Assembly: GCF_041381155.1 (NCBI RefSeq)
Contig: NC_091137.1
Coordinates: 24,349,655-24,413,654, forward strand
DNA: 64,000 bases
Source: Argopecten irradians
Taxonomy: Eukaryota; Mollusca; Bivalvia; Pectinida; Pectinidae
Direction of reading: 5' to 3'
This document shows, piece after piece, positions 1-15,910 of this stretch (position 1 is its first letter; each line of letters starts with the position of its first letter). Below the pieces are notes generated by a model that was not told the origin of the DNA, did not search any database, and was given only the letters and a program-made list of their open reading frames with translations. Both the position numbers and the translations under genes were made by a program.

Positions 1-468
1 CCTGAAGAGACACCTGATCACGCCTAGCGCGAACACGACTGGGGGTGATAAAGTCATTGTCATTCAATTTTCTGTTAATCGACATTGTAATCAAATTCAC
101 GATAATGTTCACTGAACGAAAGTTTATCACATACTAAAAATATGGCAAATTCCTCTTCGTTTAGATTCTCCACCATCTGCTGTTGTTATGGATTTATAGC
201 TTGCTGTGAGAGGAAACATCAAGATGAAGAATTATAAACGTGACTGGTTCGTTTTATTCTCAAAAACCGGAAAGCATGGTCAGATATCTAATACACAGTG
301 TATAAACCAAACCCGGACGCTATATCCGGAATATACAAAACGAGTCTGGACAAATATCCGGAATAATTACAGAATAATGTGATCTTAATACCAATCAACT
401 AATATAATCAGTATAATCATATTCTCCCTTCCTGACCAGTAAAATTATATATATGTGAATATATAACA
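1..468. other. Left flank of duplicon copy A, no gene seen
   Basis: AT-rich sequence with no supported coding region or recognised repeat. Similarity with the second duplicon copy starts at about 469, matching about 19043, so this is the left duplication breakpoint. Nothing before 469 resembles the sequence just before 19043. Confidence 0.5.
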
Positions 469-641
469 ATGGCATGATGTTAGGTACATTTGCGTTTTTG
501 TGATCAAAGTGACCAGGTTACGATTTTTCGAAACAAACTTGCAGAGTTCAGTAAAATCGTTTGTAACCTATATGAAAAGCTTTGACTTCAGTCAGTTTTT
601 GACTCACATGTTGTTTGGAGAAATCGGTGCCTGGGTCATAT

Positions 642-3600
642 TTAATCCACCTCGTCTATTGTGAAATCCACGGCTGGTGCTGGTCTGGTAGACTTGTTTC
701 CAAGAGTGGATGACGTGTCTCCCCTTCCCTTTCCCCACCCCTTTGATAACCCCTTGGATTTCCGAGGTGCCTTATTCTGAACTCTACCACTGATGAAATG
801 TAATTTCTCATTTCTACAGTGGTTAATTACATCACTATTTAAATTCACAAGACTGGAGACATCACTTTGTAGTAGTGATAGTTTTTCCTCAAACATGTTT
901 TGTTCAATGGATTCTTGACTTGCAATCCAGTCCTTGACTTCTCCACATTTATTCAATACTGTTTGCTTCACATCACCATGTATATCTTTCCCATCCTCCA
1001 CGGCGGCCTCAATGTTTGTGATAAAACTCACAAGCTCCAGTTTTGACGTTACTGTCGACAGGTTCTTTTCGTCAATTTCTTTTGAACTTGTGGCACTCTC
1101 AATGATGTCCTCTAGCTCATTATAGTCGTAAAACGCTAAAAGAGGTAAAGATTTGAGAAAAACCATGAGGTGTTATGATTTTTTTTCATAGCATTTTCGA
1201 AAAGATTATATAAAATATACCAAGTATGTCAAACCCTATGGATTGATGGGTTGAGAAAATGTTCCATTCTCATTTGAATATTTTCACTATCTTGCTTTAT
1301 CTACGACTTCTCCATAAAAATCTATTTGAAATCTTGGTTTATATAATCTATTATAAACCAATTGTTACATATATTAATTGATTCGGTATCGATTAATAAT
1401 CGATTATAACATTTTCACTAAGGGAATCGAATACTTTAAAACAAATTGTGCCCATGCCAGACCTGTTATGATAAAATCACGAGTAATGCTATCATTTCAA
1501 TCATTTTGTCATATCCCTTACATTTAAAATCCGTGAAAGAACATGACTGAGACTTCCTTGAGAATCGGTTTACTGCAGTGACGGTTAGAACGCCATTTGA
1601 GTCAATTTCGAAGGTGACGTCAATCCGAGCCCGTCCTCTGGGTTCAGGCCAAATCCCTGTCATTTCAAACATCCCGAGGTCATTATTATCAACAGAGAAA
1701 CATCTCTCTCCTTCAAACAACCGAAATACCATGGTGACCTGGTCGTCATGGTATGTTGTAAATGCCAGGGTCTTTTTACATGGTATCGTGGCATTCCGTG
1801 GTACCATAACCATCATGACGTTCTCTGCAGTTTCCAGACCTAGCGATAGTGGTTCTACATCTAGTAGTAGTAGCTCGGTTAGTTGTTCGGATTGAGGATG
1901 TCCTGCCAAAATATTTGACTCCATAACTGTAAAATCAAAAATACATAAAGTGGTATTAAAACCTTCATAAAACAATAATGAACAGAGATTTGAAATCAGT
2001 TTAACGTTCTATCTTGTTTTTTTATATCTGAAAATATCCGACTACGTTCCCATATTTGTTTCACATTCTCCTTATACCCATCTTTTTTGTGATCTTATTT
2101 TTGACTCCCCACTCGTATCCATACCGACGCTGTCCTATGTCCATTTCAATCCCCATTTGCGCTACTCTCTTTTTTCATTCCCATTGGTGTTTACCTCCGC
2201 TTTTACGTCTGCTTTTCTCATCTTATTTCCTACCGTTTTCACGTTTCCCTTTTCTACTCTTTCCATGTTTAAATAAAGCTATGATAACCTCGTTCCAATA
2301 CTATGTTTATCATTCCCATGCTCTCCCAACTCCCGCAAACCATAAACTCATCCCATTTGTTTTTTATATTACTTTCGTCCCGTTTTTAAAATGTTCTTCA
2401 CATCTTTCAGTTTCGAAGTGATATATAGACATGCAAAATATCGCTAGTTTAATCAATAGGGGATAGTAACTGAACACAACACAGACATAGACATTAATCA
2501 TACAACGTTTGCCTATTGCTCACCGTAAAAGGTCATATGGTGATAATATTCTGTATTTCATATTACAGGGTTATATGCCCTTGCTGGTATGTATTGGTTG
2601 ACGTCATGTGTTTGCGAGCGTAACGTCATACTTTTTCACAGAACACGACGTAAAATGCACCCACAAAATAATGACGTCACAATGGATACCTACCCTCAAG
2701 GGAGTTAACTCTGAAGAATGTAAAGACGGAATATCTACTATCGGACATGATGAACACTTACCACAGCCATAGGAGACGATATCCTCCGGATCAATGGTAC
2801 CGGGTAAAACCTGTTCCTGGAATTTCTTGGTCAGAATTTCTGATAATTTTGGTATCTTCGTTGAGCCTCCCGCCATCACCACAACGTGTATATCTTCTTG
2901 ACTCACATTCGCATCCTTTAATGTCTCATCAATTAATTTTATTGATTGGTTGAAAAGGTCCATGTTAAGCTCTTCGAATTTGGCTTTTCTCACGCTTGTT
3001 TTGTAGTCTGTATCGTTGTGTAAGTTCTCTATCAATATATTTGTATATGACGATGCTGAGAGGCATTCTTTTGCCTTACAACATGCAGCGCACATGCGTC
3101 GCATGATCCTTGAATCATTCTGAAGGGTTGTCTTGTTTTTCTTATCATATTAATTTAAGAGAAAACCTGCTAAGCGTTCGTCAAATCTATTTCCGGAAAC
3201 ATCTAAATGTGAAGCTGTGTGAAGAATTTCGTATATGCCCTCCTCAATGAGAAGCACTGAAATTTTGAGGGTTTTACCGCCAATATCAACTACCAACACT
3301 TTGATATCCTTATCCAAAGACTGAAATCAGATAAAAAAAATTACACAGACAAATAAGAACTCTAAATGAATTTTGGCAGTACTGCCAAAATCAGATTTAC
3401 GTCTGTAATGTAGTAAAATGAGTACATAATGTCAAACTATGAAGCCACGTTGTGGTCTACAATTTCCTTTCACATTATTGCAGTGTTATGTGTTGTTAGT
3501 AATTATTTGCCTTTATGGAGATCTGTTTTCATCTTAACATACATAAAGCATAAAAACGAAGAACTTTTACCGTGCAAAACGTCTGTGTCGTAACTAATGT

Positions 3601-5821
3601 TTATAAGGCATTATGCATGTTTGTCTATAACTTTGAATGATTTTCACAGACGAATTCATTGAAACATATTGTTTGCAATAGATTACTGACGAAAAAATAG
3701 CATGTCAAAAATTTTGCCCAGTTACGGTAACTTTAAAATGTGTTTATTAAAAGATGAAAATAAATGAAATACATATTGGTAAACAATCAATTATCAAAAC
3801 GTTTTACTTTGTGGTCTTAATTTAATACATTTCTGACTATTAAAGGAACACTACCTTTTCTAAACGGCGTCAGATTTTCAAAATGGAAATATATTACTAG
3901 ATTGATAATTTTGTAGAGTCTAAAAGTCATTAGCTTATATAGCCTTAAACTACATTTACCATCACCTTCTAAACAATTTATTTAAAATAAATTAAATCTT
4001 ATTATGTTTCCCGCTGTCGTCCTAATCATTGTACGTTATGTACTGGACTATCACTACGACAGACGGCAACACAGCGAACTTCACTGTAAACGTACATTAT
4101 GCAGAGAAAAATGCACCTGTTAGGTATTGTAACCTCATCTCAGGCCATCGATATATATATATATATACTTGCGTTGTGTTGTTTTAAAGAAACTTATTTT
4201 TTGTTTCGGAAAGGTCTTAGGCCTTTAAATTGCAATATAAAAGCTGATAATACAACAAATATCGCGCAGTTGAAGAAAACAGATTCCCGATAATATTTAA
4301 ATGCAAAAAAATGAATTCAACAAAAAAATAATGAAGTATAAACCCTATTTATTTACCCAAAATATCCACACACATACAAATATTATTCACTAATCGATTT
4401 ACTACAAGAAGTACATACCTTTCTGTCAAGACTATAAGCAATACACACACTTGTTGGCTGGTTTATAACCCTCAATGTATTGAGACCAACAGCATTGCAT
4501 GCGTCTTTGACGGCCTGGCGACCAGTATCGGTCATCAAAACCGGTACCGCAACCACAGCATTCACAGCTTCCTGGAATGATAAAAAGTAAGGTAAAATGA
4601 ATGTCTGAAACATAATCAAGTATCCGCATAGTCCTCTCATAACTAATATCCAATAACTAGGTTACCAATACTAGCTGGTACCGCAATCAAAGCCTTGTGA
4701 ACGCGGTCTACTGTGAGGATGCAGTTTAACACTTAAGCAATATCGAAGTCATTGGGTGGGTATAATGTCAGTGATAGTAACCCCTGGAGTATCGGGGGTA
4801 GGATTCGTTAGAATATGCTTGAAAGGATTTTGTATAGAAACCGGCAGTTACCACAACATTCGCAATCAATGTTCAGTAGCAAATTAACATGGAAACATGC
4901 ATCGCATCCGTGCGTTCTGGGTTCGATCATGCCATAGGAAATGTTTGACAAAGTAGATCGGAGCTGGACTATTCTGTTAGAAAAATATTTTGATTAAGTC
5001 TCAGAATAAAATAAAAAGAATGGTAGTACCGCACCAACACCGACATTAGTTAGTTTTCTCACCTTGCCCAAATGTCGCTGGACTATGTCCTTGATTTTGA
5101 CCAGTAGGTGGGTGAGAATATCTTTTGGTGAGAGTGTCGTTTCGACACCAGTGATCTCCACTTTAAACCGTTTTTCCTCTGGATCCACTTTCAACAGAGC
5201 TGTTAAACCTACACGTGTTAAATCATAATCTGATGTATGATGTGCTATGTAAGGTTCCTAGGAGTTATCGGGAATGTTCAGTGTGTTTCGATATCGTAAA
5301 GCGCTGCCAATTTGGAAACAAATAGGAATTACGTGAGCGCAAATGTCTCCTCAGAAAAAATGTATTGTAGTCAGCATTAAAATCTAAATATTTTTTTACT
5401 TGAATTTTTCTTAGTTCTTTTTCTCATGGGAACTTCGTATTTGATAAATGTGTTTTGTTGTGTTGTTAAAAAGAATGACGATATCTGCAAGTACTTTTAT
5501 ATTGGGAGGGGGCTCAAAATTGATATTTTGTCTAACCGCCTGCTCGTAAAACGCATTATCCGAACCTGTACCTAAAAAGACGTTGTGAGGATTCCTTGAG
5601 AAGGATGTCAGAGCTTCGTGACCCGCCACCACGCCCACATCCGTAACTGCTACAACAGATGGTATACATTTGTTTCCCAACTCGTCCACCAGTGGTTCTG
5701 GTTTTCCGGATTTTGATGACCACGTACAAGCTCTACAATTAGTGTCCCCAATATCCAGCCCAATAACTCGAGGGGGAGCTGTCTTTCGCTTCTGAGCTGG
5801 CTGCATTTCGCTACCCTACTC
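642..5821 (-). pseudogene. Divergent HSP70-family gene, copy A, decayed
   Basis: Minus-strand homologue of the gene at 19215-26099. Coding exons in order are 5806-5572, 5346-5063, 4571-4419, 3320-2762, 1926-1522 and 1135-642. An acceptor 15 bases before the ATG points to an upstream untranslated exon that I cannot place. Two in-frame stops stand where copy B has a codon: TAG at 5258-5260 (Trp in B) and TAA at 3150-3152 (Glu in B). Splice signals are otherwise kept and the last exon is open to a C-terminal IDEVD. Both stops fall in the nucleotide-binding domain, so no full-length protein is expected. Retained splice sites and about 95% similarity suggest fairly recent loss of function. The exon 1-2 junction is the least certain part of the model. 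Confidence 0.8.
2547..2733. mobile_element. Palindromic MITE in the divergent HSP70-like pseudogene, copy A
   Basis: Long terminal inverted repeats are related to those of the better-preserved element at 18650-18838. Shared features are the outer TTACAGxGTTA block, the CCTTGC..GGTA block and inner TGACGTCA palindromes. It lies in the intron between the exons at 3320-2762 and 1926-1522, and the same insertion is in copy B at about 21132-21318. It therefore predates the duplication. Confidence 0.65.
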
Positions 5822-6211
5822 CTGAAAGCAAACACAAGAAACAGTAAAAATGTTATCAATTTTGACGAATCAAATAAAATGGTTCATCAAAAAATTAGCT
5901 TAATCAATAGGATTAGTAGAAATCATTTAACTAATCATGCTACTTTTCAATGTTTTTATTGAGTCCTTAATATTTTGGCCTACTTGACTCAATTTTATCT
6001 CAGACCAGCCAGAAGCCAAAATGACATTAAAGAAGAAGAAGAAGTTATAAGAAAATGACACCAACCCATCCACAGTAATATTCGACTTTAATGGTTAGTC
6101 ATTGTTATTCCTGTTATTTCCACAAAATGGAGGATTCACTTGCAACTCCTATATGTTTATTTTTTCTATAAAACGAAATAAATATTTTTGTCTTTGTTTT
6201 CACACTAATTC

Positions 6212-6332
6212 ATATTTCTATGAAAAAAAAGTTTATCAGATTTTGAAATAAATTTTGTATGATTATTTTTACGCGGATTCACACAGTTTGCTTAGAAAAT
6301 TCCTTTCATGCCGGGATGAAATTAAAAAAAAG
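6212..6332. repeat. Decayed foldback-element fragment
   Basis: Contains ACGCGGATTCACACAGTTTGC followed by TTTCAT.CCGGGATGAAATT. This is a degraded relative of the near-perfect palindrome at 42534-42687. The same fragment is in copy B (about 26570-26670), so it predates the duplication. Confidence 0.5.
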
Positions 6333-7564
6333 GGCCCAATGGGCCCGAATCGCTCACCTGCAATCATGCATGGTTCATACTTAACAAATAGAGTAAATAA
6401 GAATTCATATCATCCCTAAGCACATTAGAGACCCCTTTGCCTCTTGGTAATTAAAAAAAGAAGTCGTTTAAAGATTTAAGCCTATTTGACCCCTGTCACC
6501 TTGAATGAAGGTCAAGATCATTCTTTTGAACAAACTTGATAGCCCTTGATCCCAGCATGCCACAGGCCCAATATCAGGTCCCTATGCCTTTTGGTTTTTA
6601 AGAAGAAGTCTTTTAAAGATTTTAGCCTATTTGACCCCTGTGACATTGAATCAAGGTCAAGGTCATTCATTTGAACAAACTTGGTAGCCCTTTATCCAAG
6701 CATGTCACATGCCAAATATCAAGTCTCTAGGTCTCTTGGTTATTAAGAAGAAGTCGTTTAAAGATTTTAGCCTTCTTGACCCATGTGACCTTGAATGAAG
6801 GTCAAGGTCATTCATTTGAACAATCTTGGTAGTCCTTCATCCCGGCATGTTACCTGCCAAATATCAGGTCTCTAGCTCGGCCTCTTGGTTATGAAGCAGA
6901 AGTCTTACCAAAATATCTCATCCTAGTTGACCCCTGTGACCTTGAATGAAGGTCAAGGTCATTCATTTGAACAAACTTGATAGCCCGTGATCCCAGCATT
7001 TCACAGGCCCAATATCAGGTCCCTATGCCTTTTTGTTATCAAGAAGAAGTCATTTAAAAATTAAAGCCTATTTGAACCCTCTGACATTGAATCAAGGTCA
7101 ATGTCATTCATTTGAACAAACTTGGTAGCCCTTTATCCAAGCATGTCAAATGCCAAATATCAAGTCTCTAGGTCTCTTGGTTATTAAGAAGAAGTCGTTT
7201 AAATGTTTTAGCCTTTTTGACCCCTGTGACCTTGAATGAAGATCAAGGTCATTCATTTGAACAAGCTTGGTAGTCCTTCATCCTAGCATGTTACATGCCA
7301 AATATCAGGTCTCTAGCTCGGCCTCTTGGTCATGAAGCAGAAGTCTTACCAAAATATCTCAGCCTATTTGACCCCTGTGACCTTGAATGAAGGTCAAGGT
7401 CATTCATTTGAACAAACTTGGTAGTCCTTCATCCCAGCATGCTATGTCAAATTTCAGGATTCTAAGTCTCCAAGTTTTGGAGAAGAAGTTGTTTAAATGG
7501 AAAAGTTGACGCCTATGGCTGCACCATAGCATAAGCTCAATTGCCATTCGGGCATGTGAGCTAA
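6333..7564. mobile_element. Satellite-bearing element, present only in copy A
   Basis: Opens with GGGCCCAATGGGCCCGAAT and GCTCACC, and closes with ATTCGGGC and TGTGAGCT in the opposite sense, so the ends are partly inverted. The core (about 6470-7490) is seven tandem monomers of 144-151 bp. Copy B at about 26670 reads straight from the A-rich left flank into AAGTGACACTG, so it shows an empty site. Related fragments lie at 43140-43405, 45360-46105 and 51297-52090, which marks this as a dispersed family. No transposase is encoded. Confidence 0.75.
6470..7490. repeat. Higher-order tandem repeat, 3 monomers per 440 bp
   Basis: The shared block GACCCCTGTGACCTTGAAT begins at about 6486, 6630, 6776, 6927, 7071, 7216 and 7367. 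Spacings are 144, 146, 151, 144, 145 and 151. Monomers 1 and 4, 2 and 5, and 3 and 6 resemble each other most in their variable halves, giving a three-monomer higher-order unit of 440-441 bp present twice, plus one more monomer. Confidence 0.85.
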
Positions 7565-7829
7565 AAAGTGACACTGTATTACATGACAAGACAAGAACAA
7601 GCAAAACATGCATGTACATTGAAATCTGTAATCAATGAGATTAAACGTAGCAAGCACGTATACAACACTATACTTAAAATATAAATACACCAATATTTTT
7701 TTAAGCATAACATGTAGAATAATGAAATACTGTATTGTAATGTACGATGTCTCACCATCTACCTATTTCCCCTCCCTTACAGAGATTATATAGGCCTATA
7801 GATCTAATACAACATCATATGTATATATG

Positions 7830-8001
7830 CTAGACTGGCCACCAGTCTCTAGGATATTAAAAAAATCACTAAAAATTGGCTTGATTATATTTGTCTCTAC
7901 TAAGTGCCTGATTCTAAGTTTTAAACTAAGGGGAGATAATCTATTAAATAACTCTACTGAGAAAGTCTTATCAGCAACTTAGGGTCTGGTGGCCAGTCTA
8001 G
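7830..8001. mobile_element. hAT-like MITE, 172 bp, copy A only
   Basis: Terminal inverted repeats CTAGACTGGCCACCAG and its complement bound 172 bp of non-coding sequence. They are flanked by an 8-bp direct repeat TATATATG at 7822-7829 and 8002-8009. Copy B at about 26985 has the unoccupied sequence ATGTATATGCCT. An 8-bp target duplication is typical of hAT elements. The family name is inferred from this length only. Confidence 0.75.
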
Positions 8002-8639
8002 TATATATGCCTACATGTAGTATAGCTATGTAGCTAATAAGTACGTGAATTCATCCTTGTGTATACAAACCATGCAGTAAAGAAAACAACGTCGGTGATG
8101 CTATAGTGTCGTAAACATAACATCTTTTGTTTTGCTTACCAGATAATATATATAAATAGATCCTGTCTTTCATTTGTTTACATGTTGTCAGGTGGCCGAT
8201 TACTGTCAGAGTAGCCTCCCTTTACATGTGAAAAAGTTAGAATAGGCCTAGTAAATACACGAAGTAAAAAAATCCTTTTACAAAGTCTCAATCTTTATTG
8301 ATTTCTAGAAACTGGTGCATTAAGCTCATTTTGAATTTGCATTATCAAAGTTTCACCTGCGGATGGTACGCCTACATATATAAGAATCCCCACGCAAAAT
8401 TCTGAACTGCAGTAGATCTAGAGATAATTCACTAACATATGGTAATAAAATGGTAATACTGTTATTTAGAGTTGAAATAAAATTATTATTGTCATGTTTA
8501 AATGTCACATTGGTAGATTTGGTCTACAGTTTTAGGTCCATTGTAATTATACAGCTATAAATTACAATAGACTATATTCATTATTAAGTATTTTATTGAA
8601 ATAGACTACCCTATGGCAAGCCGTTTGGGTTTTTACCAA

Positions 8640-8857
8640 TCGAAAGATATCTGTATTTCTACAACAATTAGAGATATCTGTATTTGAATTAGAGATATCT
8701 TTTATTGAATTATAGATATCTTTAATTGAATTATAGATATCTGTATTTAAAATGAAGACATCTCAATATAAACAAAATTAAAAATATTTTTATTTAAAAT
8801 AGGGATATCTTTAATTCAAATAGAGATATCTCTATTCAAAATAAATCAAGATATCTT
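8640..8857. repeat. GATATC-rich minisatellite before the copy A hsc70
   Basis: About ten degenerate units of 20-24 bp share a palindromic AGATATCT core separated by AT-rich TTTGAATTA-like linkers. It occupies the place where copy B has about 2.6 kb carrying the hsc70 promoter and untranslated exon. It ends about 60 bp before the splice acceptor that precedes the start codon. Confidence 0.75.
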
Positions 8858-8918
8858 TAAAAAAATTGTGAATATTTATTAAAAACCTGCTTTAGTTTTA
8901 TTTCGTTTTTGTTTTTAG

Positions 8919-12377
<3,459 letters not shown>

Positions 12378-14462
12378 AGATCAGGCTTAAGACTCGGGAC
12401 AAAATAAATTACCATCATATACGGAACAATGCTCAAGGAAGTGATCTATTAATTAAAGTTACCAATCATGAATATATTAAAATCTAGTCAAACGTGAAGT
12501 GTCTGTCAAACCAAGACCAATAGAAAATGCTGACTTGCTGCATATGCTTAATGCTTTTAATAAATTGCAGCTTTACGAAGATCAAAACAAAACAAAAAAA
12601 ACAATCCATGCTTTATTTCAAATAAGATTATTATTGTTACTGAAGTTAAATTTTGTTGATTTTAGTTTTCTTCGTTTCCATCCAGTTTAATCTAGCACTT
12701 GTCAGAATAGTAAAATGTATTTATACAAAATGACTTTTTTCATCATTCCATGGCATCAGATCATGAGATGCAATAACAAATACTTGTCAAGCTTAACAAG
12801 ACCCCAAGTAATATGTAACCATCGAGTGGATAAAACTGTAGATGCTTTTTTTCAAACGTTGAATGAAGTATCCATAAATGCTAAGATGTTAAAAAAAGAG
12901 GAAAAAAGAAATGTTAAAAAATTGAATAAAAAGCCATTATTTAATTATCAGCTACCTAGCAATTTCCTGAGGGAAAGAAATTGGGTTTGTAGGCAGACTA
13001 TACTAAGATAATTCTACTTGACATTTCACGTAGTGGCATAATCGCTGATCGTTTCGTGCGGTCTTGTGTTTCGTTTTGGGATAAAAATAAAGCTGTCAAA
13101 GTCAAAATTATGTTATGTAAATAGACTCAGTTATGTAATTCCATTCATGAAACCGGTAGGATATCCGTCGTTGCTATCATCTTATTGTCGGTCGTCTCTG
13201 CCGCAAAAATAGATTACTTCATAAATTAACCTTCAGAATAAACTTAATGTTTCGAATCTCCTAATACGTCGATATCGAGATACCAAAGCGGCTGTTGATT
13301 AGTCCCACGTTCTATTTATTGTAACATCATACTTTGACGTGATTTTTGTGACGTCGCAATTAGCGGAACATCATCTCAGTTTAGGGTAGAATATTTATTT
13401 TTATTTTCTATATGATATACATGTAGTATTGTATTTTCTTTATTGTTTTTGTTGGGGGTTGTTAAGTATTTATTTTTTATTTATTTGTTTTAAAATTATT
13501 TTTACATAAATTTGTATTAAATACAAATCATTACCGAAAAACACTGCAAGGTTTTGAAAGGTTCAGAGTTGAAGATCTTGATCAAGTGTAATGGTTGACA
13601 CCATGATCAAAAGGGGATAGGTTGGACGCCAAGGTTAGTTTGGCTCATATTGAGTGTTTGAGAAAGTGGCATGCACTTGATCTGACCTAGATTGTATAAC
13701 AGGAGTCAAAAGCATTGTTCTTCACCGTCGTACAGTTAAACCTTTTCATAGATTTTTTCTTGCATTATTAATCTACGATAAGGTCAACTGTGAAAAGTAA
13801 AGTTATATTATATAAATGATTGAAAGTACATTGTATGTGTGCATTATTGTAAAATCATTTTGCAAATTGCATTTGACATTATGCGTTATATTTGCTTTTT
13901 ACTGCTTCATTTTATATTGCTTAGTACTATTATATTATGTATTATGCTGTTAAAGGGACTAAATCGCTAAAAAATCATGTAATAAAAGATAAAAAGAATT
14001 ATAGGACTAAAATTAATTGTAAAAGTTCAGTACTTTGTGTTAATAACAATATTTAAAAGTTTGTATAACAATTTTGTTCAAAATGGAGAAAAACTGAAAA
14101 TAAATAGGACCGACCTAGTCACTATTTCATATTATTATCTTTCGGCGAGTGTAAACAACCCCTATGTGCATGCGCGACGCGTGAACATTCCAAACATCCG
14201 ATCGAAGGAAATCTCATCTGTCTAATGGACATATCTGCTATCGACTGAAAACACAAATTTATCGACTACAGGTTCCTGATTACTATGTTAATCTAATAAA
14301 CGTTGAAACGTATGCAAAAGTTTTTTGAAGAGTTTTTAAGTGTAAATAATCCTATACTGTACAGGTTTTTGTAGCCATAAAGAAGGGTTTTCATTATATT
14401 ATATGGTTTTATACTTGCTTCTACCATTATTTTATTTTCATTTGTCATGATATTATGTACTA
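12378..14462. other. 3' flank of copy A, then spacer, no gene seen
   Basis: Up to about 12950 this matches the 3' flank of the copy B hsc70, with AATAAA-like signals (for example near 12402). After that it is AT-rich sequence unique in the window. Open frames at 12499-13011 are short, AT-driven and not conserved in copy B. I see no gene. Confidence 0.6.
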
Positions 14463-14575
14463 TTCCGCTAAACCTGCCAATATTATTAGGCTTTTAAAAA
14501 AATTGGCCTAATATATAGACTTTAAAATAAGGAAAAAATGGGGAAAAACTAATAATATAGGCATGTTTAGCGGAC
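14463..14575. mobile_element. Short MITE with about 25-bp inverted ends
   Basis: CCGCTAAACCTGCCAATATT at the left and its near complement AATATAGGCATGTTTAGCGG at the right flank about 60 bp of A-rich sequence. There is no coding capacity. The flanks hold repeated TA/TACT sequence, so the exact target duplication is unclear. Confidence 0.6.
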
Positions 14576-14625
14576 TAAGTAAGTACGTGTATTTCTTTTA
14601 TCATTATATCAATATTTGACATTCC

Positions 14626-14880
14626 GTATTCATTGTATATCCTTAGTTATAATGTCTATCCGTCTAATTTAATGGGCATTCCCTATATATCTCTAGTTAT
14701 AGTCTTTATCCGTGTAATGGACATTCCTTATATAGCCATAGCTATGATATATATCCGTCTAATGGAAATTCCTTATATAACCTTAGTTATAGTGTCTATC
14801 CGTCTAATGGACATTCCCTATATATACCTAGTTATAGTCTATATCCGTATAATGGACATTCCCCTACATGTCACTAGTTA
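14626..14880. repeat. 45-bp minisatellite, five copies
   Basis: The block AATGGACATTCC recurs at exactly 14671, 14716, 14761, 14806 and 14851. Because 45 is a multiple of three and few stops occur, a 96-aa frame stays open with a 15-residue repeat around LMDIPYI. I regard that frame as a by-product of the repeat. Confidence 0.85.
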
Positions 14881-15060
14881 TTTAACTTTTTTCCATCTGA
14901 TTTACTTAAAACAATCAGCCTAACTATATATCTAAATCTTATGTGTACTTTTATGTATTCAAAGCAAAAATATACCTTACATTGTATACACCTGTATTCA
15001 TGTATAATATATACATATTTCCATCAAATACTCACAGAAGATACAGGGGCGTAGGAAGCA

Positions 15061-15130
15061 GGGGGGGGGGGGGGGGGGGGGGGGGAAGGTTGGGGTCGAG
15101 GTTGGAGGGGGTCGGGGTCAGGGGGGGGGG
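15061..15130 (+). repeat. 25-G homopolymer and G-rich block
   Basis: A run of 25 consecutive G (15061-15085) is followed by several shorter G runs and a run of 10 G (15121-15130). On the plus strand this easily satisfies G-quadruplex patterns. It lies just inside the left end of the hAT-like element. Assembly length errors are likely in such a run. Confidence 0.8.
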
Positions 15131-15584
15131 CAATTGCCTCCCCGTTTCCCAGGACGGGGGCAAACATGCCTTTTTGACATTTTCGTACTTTAAATTTATT
15201 TTAGACAATTTTCCGCTTCGTGGCGCATTTCCTTAAACGTTTATGTATGCATATAAAGTTGAAACGTATAACAGTAAAATTCAATACACATAACTAGACT
15301 AAAAATGTCAATCAAGGGATTCTACGTACTATTTTAAAAAATGTATCTTAAAAGATTCATTTGTTTATATGACATAGCAAGACAATTAATTCATTATTAT
15401 TTTGAGTTAAACAACAATGTGCCGATGGTGTGAAGCCGGTATGTTCAGATCGAGCAGAGTTGCATAATGATATGACGGCATTCACAATTATCATTTCTAA
15501 ATGCAGGTAACTTTAAATAAAAAAAGTATCATGTTAAGAACGCTTTAAAATCATTAATATACATCGTAAAACTCATCACAGCCA

Positions 15585-15910
15585 TTCTAAATCGTAATAT
15601 TTTTACCCGGGGGAGACCCCCGGACCCCCTCAAAGACCAAAATCTCGCGCGTTCGGGCGCTCCCACATTCATCAAAATGCATCGTAAAATTCTAAATCGT
15701 AATATTTTTTCCCGGGGGAGACCCCTGGACCCCTCAAACACCAAATTCTCGCGTATTAGGCGCTCGCAAATTCATCAAAATGCATCTTTAAACTTATCAT
15801 AGCCATTCTAAATCGTATTATTTTTTCTCGTAGGAGACTCTCGGCCCCCCAAACACCAAAATATCGCACCTTCGGCGCTCGCATTGCAATTTGCGTATTC
15901 ATTAATTTCC
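15585..15910. repeat. Degenerate tandem repeat, about 100-115 bp, three units
   Basis: Three units share AATCGTAATATTTTT, then CCCGGGGGAGACCCC-like, CAAACACCAAAAT, TCGCGC..TTCGGGCGCT and CATCAAAATGCAT. The third is the most diverged. It lies inside the hAT-like element. Confidence 0.7.

Noticed and set aside
2056-2421. 121-aa plus-strand open frame
   Set aside because: It lies in an intron of the divergent gene. The matching copy B region (about 20600-21000) does not preserve the frame.
6470-7490. CRISPR-like array
   Set aside because: Repeats are contiguous 144-151 bp monomers without unique spacers, in animal DNA. It is a satellite.
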